Assembly (NCBI RefSeq): GCF_024359545.1
Contig: NZ_JAKQZG010000018.1
Coordinates: 1-60,013, forward strand
Direction: 5' to 3'
Length of the DNA: 60,013 nucleotides
DNA from: Jiella marina
Lineage (GTDB): Bacteria > Pseudomonadota > Alphaproteobacteria > Rhizobiales > Rhizobiaceae
Shown: piece by piece, positions 53,656-60,013 of the stretch
Numbering within the stretch: position 1 is the stretch's first letter
Layout of the letters: each line of letters opens with the position of its first letter
Position numbers and translations under genes: made by a program
The notes under the pieces: generated by a model
What the model was told of the DNA's origin: nothing
Databases searched by the model: none
What the model saw: the letters and a program-made list of their open reading frames with translations, nothing else

Positions 53656-56079
53656 GTGGGCATCAAGGGCCGGATCATCGTTGCATTCCTGCCGGTCGCC
53701 ATTCTGGCGATCGCGCTCGGTCTCGTCGCCCAGATGGCATGGCCGGAGGCAAGTCCCGCACCTGCGGTGACGGCGGTGCCGCAGCCGGTCCGGATCGCAC
53801 CCGCTCCTGCTCCTGCTGCTCCAGCACCTGCCCGGCTGAACAAACCGGCCCCGCTCGGCGAATTCGCCTTGCGCGCTTCCAGCGATCTCGAACGCCTGCG
53901 AATCGCGGCCGTGGACTTCATCGAGGACGGCCGGAAGGACAGCTACGACCGCTTCCAGAGCGCCGCGAGCGAATTTGGCGAGCTTTCGCCGGAAGACCGC
54001 CGCCTTCTCGCCGGCGACGCAGGATCGGAGGCCGCCTGGAAGCGGGTAGAGACCGGTATCGCCTCCTGGCAGTCGGCGATGGACCAACTCTACGGCCTGC
54101 GAACCGGTGAGGCCAAGGCGACGGGCGCGGTGGCCGAATCCGGACCGCTGGCCGTCTCGGCGATGTCCGACGTGATCAAGCTTGCCTGGCGCGCCTTCGA
54201 CATCGAGGCGCTCTATCACGCGACCGCCACCTTCGAATCCCTGAATGCCAGCCTCGTCTCGGCCGAACGGTTCCTGCGCACCGACGAAGGCGCCGCCTTC
54301 GACGTGGCGCAGTCCAAGCTGAACGAGGCGATTGGCCGGCATGCGGCGATGACCAAGCTGATGACGGACCCTGCCCAGCTCGAACGGGCGCGGGAATCGC
54401 TGTCGCTGATGAAGGATTATGGCGAGAAGCTCGGCGCAACGAAGGACTTCGCCGCGCGCATGCGCGAGCTTCGCGCCGGCATGCTGATCACCCTGCCCCG
54501 CGCGCTTGCCGACCACGTCGCGACGCTGCGGCGAGCAGCCACTGCAGATGTCCCCTCAATCGACCCGGTCGAGACGGCAAGCGTCTCGGCCGCCGACGGC
54601 GACGAAAACGCCGCGACCACCGCAAATCCGGGACCGGCGACCGCCGGCTTCGCACCCGGGCCCCTGGTGCTCGCCGGCAGCATCCTGATCGCGCTGGTCG
54701 CGCTCTTGAGCGGGTTTGTCGCCGCTCGCAAGATCGTCGGACCCTTCACCCAGTTTTCGGCGGCGCTGACCAGCCGGGCCCAAGACGAAACCCGCGCCCC
54801 GCTCGAGGAAGCCGAACGGGAGGACGAACTCGGCGACATCGCCCGGGCCGTCATTGCCATCGAAAAGCAGTCGAGCCGCAACGACGCCGCAAGCGCCGAA
54901 GCCGACGCCCGCCGTCGCCTCGGCGAGCTCGAGAAGATCGAGCAGCAGACGGCCTCCCTTTCGGCCGAGCGGGAGGCGCTCGAAGAGACGATGGGAACCC
55001 TGTCTTCAGGCATCAAGCGGCTGAGCGCAGGGGAAATGAACGTTCGGATCGCTGACGAGATGGGCGATCATTCCGAAATCGGCGAAGAGTTCGACAGGCT
55101 CGCCGAGAAGCTCGAACAGACCTTCAGCGCGCTGTCGATCGCCAATTCCTCGCTCGCGACGGGGCTCGGTGAGATTTTCGTCGCGACCGACGATCTCGCT
55201 CGGCGCACCGAGCAGCAGGCTGCCAATCTGGAACAGACCGTCGCCTCGCTGGGCGACGTCTCCGGTGCCGTTGCGGAAACGGCGGAAGGCGCGCGTCAGG
55301 CCGAACTCGCGGCAGCGACCGCCAAGGAGACGGCCGGTCGCGGCGGCGACATCGTCGGACGGGCGATCTCCGCCATGTCGGCAATCGAGCAGTCGTCCCA
55401 GAAGGTCGTGAAGATCATCGGCGTGATCGACGAGATCGCCTTCCAGACCAATCTTCTGGCGCTCAATGCCGGTGTCGAGGCGGCACGCGCCGGCGAAGCG
55501 GGACGCGGCTTCGCCGTCGTCGCCCAGGAAGTCCGCGGCCTCGCCCAACGCTCGGCCGACGCGGCCAAGGAAATCAAGCAGCTGATCAACGCCTCGAACG
55601 GTCAGGTGAAGGAAGGCGTGTCGCTGGTGACGGCTTCCGGCGACTCGCTGGGCGAGATCGTCGGCAAGGTGGCGGAAGTCAGCCGCCTCGTTGCCGAAAT
55701 CTCCCAGCGCGCCCAGGATCAGGCGGTGAATCTGAAGGAAGTTTCGAGCGCGGCCGAGCAGATGGACCAGGCGACCCAGCAGAACGCCGCCATGGTCGAG
55801 GAGACGACCGCCGCTGCCCAGAACCTGCGCGCCGAGACCGAGACGCTGGCCGTCCTGATTTCCGGCTTTGCGCCGGCGAAGTCGAAGCCCAAGTTCAGGT
55901 CCGCCCCCGACCACGGGCGCCCCCTCCACCGCCCTGCGCCAACCATGGCGCATGACGACGATGCGGACGACGACGTCACGCTCTGGCATGCGCCGCCAGT
56001 GCGCGCCGCGTCCGGCCGCGCCAGTGCCGTCGCCGTCAAGCGCGCGACGCCGGAAGAGGATGGCTGGGAGGAGTTCTGA
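53656..56079 (+). CDS. Methyl-accepting chemotaxis protein
   Basis: This is a receptor of about 807 residues. GTG 53656 is preferred because TM1 ([21 protein letters not shown]) begins just after it; the frame opens at 53563. An Ala/Pro-rich linker precedes a helical periplasmic domain (about 70-320). TM2 ([22 protein letters not shown]) is followed by HAMP-like segments and a signalling tip identical in its core to that of the receptor at 34251-36176. The C-terminus EDGWEEF is a CheR/CheB-tether-type tail after a long disordered linker. The ligand is unknown. Confidence 0.92.
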   Translation: MGIKGRIIVAFLPVAILAIALGLVAQMAWPEASPAPAVTAVPQPVRIAPAPAPAAPAPARLNKPAPLGEFALRASSDLERLRIAAVDFIEDGRKDSYDRFQSAASEFGELSPEDRRLLAGDAGSEAAWKRVETGIASWQSAMDQLYGLRTGEAKATGAVAESGPLAVSAMSDVIKLAWRAFDIEALYHATATFESLNASLVSAERFLRTDEGAAFDVAQSKLNEAIGRHAAMTKLMTDPAQLERARESLSLMKDYGEKLGATKDFAARMRELRAGMLITLPRALADHVATLRRAATADVPSIDPVETASVSAADGDENAATTANPGPATAGFAPGPLVLAGSILIALVALLSGFVAARKIVGPFTQFSAALTSRAQDETRAPLEEAEREDELGDIARAVIAIEKQSSRNDAASAEADARRRLGELEKIEQQTASLSAEREALEETMGTLSSGIKRLSAGEMNVRIADEMGDHSEIGEEFDRLAEKLEQTFSALSIANSSLATGLGEIFVATDDLARRTEQQAANLEQTVASLGDVSGAVAETAEGARQAELAAATAKETAGRGGDIVGRAISAMSAIEQSSQKVVKIIGVIDEIAFQTNLLALNAGVEAARAGEAGRGFAVVAQEVRGLAQRSADAAKEIKQLINASNGQVKEGVSLVTASGDSLGEIVGKVAEVSRLVAEISQRAQDQAVNLKEVSSAAEQMDQATQQNAAMVEETTAAAQNLRAETETLAVLISGFAPAKSKPKFRSAPDHGRPLHRPAPTMAHDDDADDDVTLWHAPPVRAASGRASAVAVKRATPEEDGWEEF

Positions 56080-56152
56080 CCGTCGAGCGGGATCTGGCCA
56101 CTTTCGTTTCGGCCGTGCCTTCCGACTTCAGCCCAATCCTCACCGTTGCAGA

Positions 56153-56270
56153 CCCCCCTCTGTCACTTCGTGACATCTCCCCCGCAAGGGGGGAGAGTGG
56201 TGGGCGCTACCATCGATGAAGGCCTTTCTCCCCCCTTGCGGGGGGAGATGTCCGGCAGGACAGAGGGGTT
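56153..56270. repeat. Intergenic inverted repeat, family 1
   Basis: Two arms, each with CTCTGTC...GACATCTCCCCC-type sequence and its complement (GGGGGAGATGTCC...GACAGAGGGG), face each other around a short centre, giving a long imperfect hairpin between the chemoreceptor and betC. It resembles the dispersed palindromic elements of rhizobia-type genomes. Confidence 0.6.
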
Positions 56271-56314
56271 ACCCTCAGGCCCTGTCGCAGACGCTATATT
56301 CAGTCGCCTCAACC

Positions 56315-57829
56315 TCACTCCCCGCGGGGGAAGCGGGCGTTCTCCTCCACGACGTTCAAGTCCATGTGGTTGCGCATGTAGCGCTCCGACGCCTTCTGGA
56401 GCGGCTGGTAGTCCCAGGGGTAATAGGCACCGTTCCTCAGCGCGTCATAGACGACCCACCGCCGGGCCTGGCTCTCGCGCACTTCGGCGTCATACCGCGC
56501 CATGTCCCATTTCGCCCGCATCTGCGCCTGAAAGCCCTTGAGCGTCTCGGCATGGGCGGGGTCGCCCGCGAGGTTGGTCATCTCCTGCGGATCGGATTCG
56601 AGATCAAAGAGCTGCGGCGGGTCGAGTTCGCAATGGTTGAACTTCCACTTCCCCTCGCGGATCGAGACGAGCGGCGCATAGGAGCCTTCGGCGGCGTATT
56701 CCATATAGACCGGCTCCGGCCGCTCATGGCCGTTGACCAGCGGCAGCAGCGAATGGCCGTCGGTCCAGGGTTTGATCGCCCCCATGTCGATGCCGGCGAG
56801 ATCGCAGAGTGTCGGGGTCATGTCGATCGTCGACACCGGAGAGTGGACGAGGCGCGGCTCAAGGCCGGGCGCCGAGATCATCAGCGGCACCCGGGCCGAG
56901 CCCTCGAAGAAGCTCATCTTGAACCACAGGCCGCGCTCGCCCAGCATGTCGCCATGGTCGGAGACGAAGGCGATCACTGTGTTCTCGTCCATGCGCGTGC
57001 GCTTCAGCACGTCGAGGATCGAGCCGATCTTCTCGTCGAGATAGGACAAATTCGCGAAGTAGCCGCGCCGCGAGCGGCGGACGTTTTCGCTCAGAATGTC
57101 GAACTTGGTGTAGTCGTTCGCCTGATAGAGTCGCTGCGAATGGGCATCCTGATCCTCGAACGGAATGGCGCCGGTCACCGGCTCCAGATGCTCGCAATTC
57201 TCGTAAAGGTCCCAGTATTTCCTCCGCGCGACGTAAGGATCGTGCGGGTGGGTGAAGGAAACGGTGAGCGCCCAGGGCCGGTCGTCATGGCCGCGCGAGA
57301 GCTGGAACAGCTTCTGCTCCGCAAAGAAGGCGACCTCGTCGTCATATTCCATCTGGTTGGAGATCTCGGCGACGCCCGCCCCGGTGACCGAACCCAGATT
57401 GTGGTACCACCAGTCGATCCGCTCGCCGGGCTTGCGATAGTCCGGCGTCCAGCCGAAATCGGCCGGGTAGACGTCGGTCGTCAGCCGCTCCTCGAAACCG
57501 TGGAGCTGGTCCGGTCCGACGAAATGCATCTTGCCCGACAGGCAGGTGTGATAGCCGGCTTTCCTGAGATGATGGGCATAGGTCGGGATCGCCGACTGGA
57601 ACTCCGCCGCATTGTCGTAGACCCGCGTGCGCGACGGCAACTGCCCGGACATGAAGGACGCCCGCCCCGGCGCGCAGAGCGGGCTCGCCGTATAGCTGTT
57701 CTGAAACCGGGTCGAGCGCTCGGCCAGCGCCTTCAGATGCGGCATGTGCAGGAAATCCGCCGGCCCGTCAGGAAACAGCGTCCCATTGGCCTGATCGACC
57801 ATGATGATGAGAATGTTCGGGCGGGACAT
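56315..57829 (-). CDS. betC: Choline-sulfatase
   Basis: This is a 504-residue protein from ATG 57829 with GAAGGG upstream. The sulfatase signature C-A-P-G-R with the Cys converted to formylglycine is seen in SPLCAPGRASFMSG. Metal ligands occur in NILIIMVDQ and VSDHGDMLGERGLWFKMSFFEGSARVPLMI. It matches choline-sulfatase through its length and the C-terminal WDYQPLQKASERYMRNHMDLN. It frees choline from choline-O-sulfate for carbon, sulfur or glycine betaine use. The betIBA genes usually near it are not in the window. Confidence 0.92.
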   Translation of the reverse strand: MSRPNILIIMVDQANGTLFPDGPADFLHMPHLKALAERSTRFQNSYTASPLCAPGRASFMSGQLPSRTRVYDNAAEFQSAIPTYAHHLRKAGYHTCLSGKMHFVGPDQLHGFEERLTTDVYPADFGWTPDYRKPGERIDWWYHNLGSVTGAGVAEISNQMEYDDEVAFFAEQKLFQLSRGHDDRPWALTVSFTHPHDPYVARRKYWDLYENCEHLEPVTGAIPFEDQDAHSQRLYQANDYTKFDILSENVRRSRRGYFANLSYLDEKIGSILDVLKRTRMDENTVIAFVSDHGDMLGERGLWFKMSFFEGSARVPLMISAPGLEPRLVHSPVSTIDMTPTLCDLAGIDMGAIKPWTDGHSLLPLVNGHERPEPVYMEYAAEGSYAPLVSIREGKWKFNHCELDPPQLFDLESDPQEMTNLAGDPAHAETLKGFQAQMRAKWDMARYDAEVRESQARRWVVYDALRNGAYYPWDYQPLQKASERYMRNHMDLNVVEENARFPRGE

Positions 57830-58324
57830 GGCGGGAAACCCTTCTCGACGCTGTATTGATTGATGGCTCAAACAATGAACCTGCTCTAACGGTCATTGCC
57901 CCTGCCCACAATGGGGGTCCCGGCGCCGCCGGGGCAACCGCATAGGCGGATATGCGAAACAAGAAGCACGACGCGCCGTCATCCTCGGGCCTGTCCCGAG
58001 GATCCACAGCCAGAGTCGCATCAGAATCTTCGGAGATATCCTTCCTCCCGCGGAGAGCTCTAAGAACATCTCTCAGGAGATCATCGGGACAGGCCCGAGG
58101 ATGACGGAACGGAACGGTATCACCCCCACTCGATCGCCCTGACCGCAACAGAAAGAGCGAAGCAGCCCGGCCGGCACTGCCTCTCATGTGGTTGGGTCGA
58201 CTGGAATTCTCCACGTTGAGGCGACGCGCCCCGATGGGTGCATCGGAACCAACTCTCCTTCCAGCCACGCCGGATTGGCATCCGCCGCGCGGCGGGCTAC
58301 AGCCCTGCCGAAAGGATGGGCCCA
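57830..58324. repeat. Gene-free stretch with inverted repeat, family 2
   Basis: Left arm 57977-58004 and right arm 58079-58106 are 28-bp inverted repeats (CGTCATCCTCGGGCCTGTCC core) with one mismatch, separated by 74 bp. No supported gene was seen. The promoters of the divergent betC and MATE genes must lie here. Confidence 0.6.
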
Positions 58325-59731
58325 ATGCTGCAGGACGATGCAACGGCACAGGCCGCCGCCGCGAGCGGGGTGGCGGGGCAGACGTGGCTCGGGCATGCGC
58401 GTGCGACCCTGGTGCTCGGCCTGCCGCTGATCGGCGTGCAGCTGGCACAGGTGACGATGAACGTCACCGACACCATCATGGTCGGCTGGCTCGGCGCCGG
58501 CGAACTCGCCGCAACGGTCCTGGCGACGCAGGCGTTCTTTCTTTTCTTCATCTTCGGTTCGGGCTTTGCCCATGCCGCGGTTCCGCTGGCGGCAACGGCC
58601 GAAGGCCAGGGGGATCCCCGCGGCGTGCGCCGTTCGATCCGCATGAGCCTCTGGGTGCTGATGCTCTATGGAGCCGTCACCATGGTGCCGCTCGCCCTGG
58701 TCGGTCCGATCCTTCTGGCGCTCGGACAGGAACCGGAGATCTCGCGCCTTGCCGCCGCCTATATGGCGCTCGGCCAGTGGTCGATGTTTCCGGCCCTGGC
58801 GATCCTCAGCCTGCGCGCCTACCTCACCGTGGTCAATCGCGCCTATCTGATGCTTTCGGTGATCGTCGCCGGTGCGCTCGCCAATGCCGGCTTCAACTAC
58901 GTCTTCATCTTCGGCCATCTCGGCGCGCCGGCCCTGGGAATCGTCGGGGCGGCGCTGGCAACGGTTCTGGCGAATCTCACCATGGCTGGCCTTCTCATCG
59001 GCTACACGCTCGCAGCCCCCGCCCTGGCTCGCTATGAGCTCTATGCCCGCTTCTGGCGGCCCGACTGGCCGGCCTTCTTGGAAGTCGTACGCCTCGGTCT
59101 GCCGATTTCGGCGACGATCATCGCCGAGGTCGGGCTGTTCGCGACGTCCTCGATCATGATGGGCTGGCTCGGCACGATCCCGCTCGCTGCCCACGGTATC
59201 GCGCTGCAGATCGCCGCGATTTCCTTCATGGTCCCTCTGGGGCTTGCGAGCGCTGCGACCGTGCGCGTCGGACTGGCCGCCGGGCGAGGCGACAGGGTCG
59301 CCCTCGGCCGCGCGGGAACCGTCGTGATCCTGATCAGCGGATCGATCGCCTTCCTGGCCGCGATGCTCTTCTGGCTCGTGCCCGAGCGGCTCGTCGGCCT
59401 GTTTCTCGATCAGGCCAACGAAAACGCCGCCGATGTGCTGGAAACCGCCGTGCCACTGCTGCTCGTGGCGGCGGTCTTCCAGCTCGCCGACGCGCTTCAG
59501 GCGGTGGGCGCCGGCGTCCTGCGCGGCATGAAGGACACGCGCGTGCCGATGATCATGGCGCTGATCAGCTATTGGCTGGTCGGCATGCCGGTCGCCTATC
59601 TTCTGGCGTTCCCGGCGGGTGTCGGCGCCCCCGGCATCTGGTGGGGCCTCGCGTCGGGGCTGGCGGTGGCGGCGGTGATGTTGAACTGGCGCTATGTAAG
59701 GCGGGAACGGTATGGTTTGGCCCCGGAGTGA
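58325..59731 (+). CDS. MATE-family efflux transporter
   Basis: This is a 468-residue protein from ATG 58325 (GGA 9 bp upstream; in-frame starts further 5' lack support). Twelve membrane helices in two halves are visible, with family blocks QVTMNVTDTIMVGWLGAGELAA in the first half and ETGLFATSSIMMGWLG-like (EVGLFATSSIMMGWLG) in the second. MATE (NorM-type) proteins export cationic drugs or metabolites with Na+ or H+ antiport. Confidence 0.93.
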   Translation: MLQDDATAQAAAASGVAGQTWLGHARATLVLGLPLIGVQLAQVTMNVTDTIMVGWLGAGELAATVLATQAFFLFFIFGSGFAHAAVPLAATAEGQGDPRGVRRSIRMSLWVLMLYGAVTMVPLALVGPILLALGQEPEISRLAAAYMALGQWSMFPALAILSLRAYLTVVNRAYLMLSVIVAGALANAGFNYVFIFGHLGAPALGIVGAALATVLANLTMAGLLIGYTLAAPALARYELYARFWRPDWPAFLEVVRLGLPISATIIAEVGLFATSSIMMGWLGTIPLAAHGIALQIAAISFMVPLGLASAATVRVGLAAGRGDRVALGRAGTVVILISGSIAFLAAMLFWLVPERLVGLFLDQANENAADVLETAVPLLLVAAVFQLADALQAVGAGVLRGMKDTRVPMIMALISYWLVGMPVAYLLAFPAGVGAPGIWWGLASGLAVAAVMLNWRYVRRERYGLAPE

Positions 59732-60013
59732 CTGGACAACAAGACCGACTGATATGAGTCCCTCAATCTACCAAGTGCATTCTTAAAGCCCTGCGGACCG
59801 CCCGGCGGTGGAGAACCGGACAGGTCAGTGCCATTGATAGCCTACGGCAAACTGTGATTACGGGAGATACGTCGACACAAACTAGTAGCAAGGACTCACC
59901 CTTGAAGTTCAGTATCTTCAGCGTGCCCTTCTACCGATCACCGTGTGTATCACGCCCAGAGCGCGTTTTGGCTGGAGTAGGTTCGATCGACCGTACCTAG
60001 GTCCCTCTATACG
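59732..60013. other. Unassigned window end
   Basis: The last 282 bp are lower in GC and more evenly mixed than the sequence before them. I see no gene, repeat or terminator. Confidence 0.4.

Noticed and set aside
53458-54516. Leftward 352-aa ORF opposite the chemoreceptor
   Set aside because: It lies antisense to a well-supported receptor gene and has no recognisable domain.

Overview
The window is GC-rich DNA from an alphaproteobacterium, most likely a member of the Hyphomicrobiales (Rhizobiales). The suggestion rests on an elongator tRNA-Met used as an integration site, DUF6074 and ArdC/TraG-type mobile genes, a choline sulfatase, a tandem glycine riboswitch, two families of intergenic inverted repeats, and chemoreceptors ending in W-x-x-F tails. 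I cannot name the genus.

Region 1 (1-13797) looks like part of one integrative mobilizable element. It starts with a leftward three-gene operon around an Mrr-type restriction nuclease (1-2214). Next is a tightly overlapping leftward operon (2384-6098): an unrecognised 189-aa protein, a 457-aa QueC-like PP-loop protein, an XRE repressor fused to an ImmA/IrrE-type metallopeptidase, and a PIN nuclease. A PD-(D/E)XK-like protein is divergent from it (6311-7060). This set looks like a defence or toxin-type island and is one of the two best candidates for something new. It is followed by decayed TraG and MobC genes, ardC, a parDE pair, an XRE gene coupled to a cyclodipeptide-synthase-like gene, a relaxase and mobC. 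Two similar oriT-like sites lie upstream of the two mobC-like genes.

Region 2 (13798-42262) is a second element of about 28.4 kb, bounded by a 46-bp direct repeat of the 3' part of tRNA-Met; the intact tRNA is at the right end. It carries a tyrosine integrase, an Arc-like regulator with three palindromic operators, an AlpA-like protein, a run of small overlapping accessory genes, and cargo. The cargo is a MerR/CDF metal module, an HPP-CBS membrane protein, an MHYT-GGDEF-EAL protein, a TetR-controlled aldehyde dehydrogenase and SDR pair, a giant octapeptide-repeat protein of about 1411 aa, a chemoreceptor, three tiny exported proteins, an acetyltransferase and an MHYT hybrid histidine kinase. 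A 41-bp repeat in three copies marks cargo borders, and IS3, IS256 and serine-recombinase remnants record past rearrangements.

Region 3 (42293-60013) reads as ordinary chromosome: an EF-hand exported protein, a two-component pair, an HpcH/HpaI aldolase, a GFA protein, an acyl-CoA synthetase, a DUF1499 protein, a metallo-beta-lactamase-fold hydrolase, a DadA-like dehydrogenase under a tandem glycine riboswitch, a chemoreceptor, a choline sulfatase and a MATE exporter. All assignments come from reading motifs by eye; no database search was possible.
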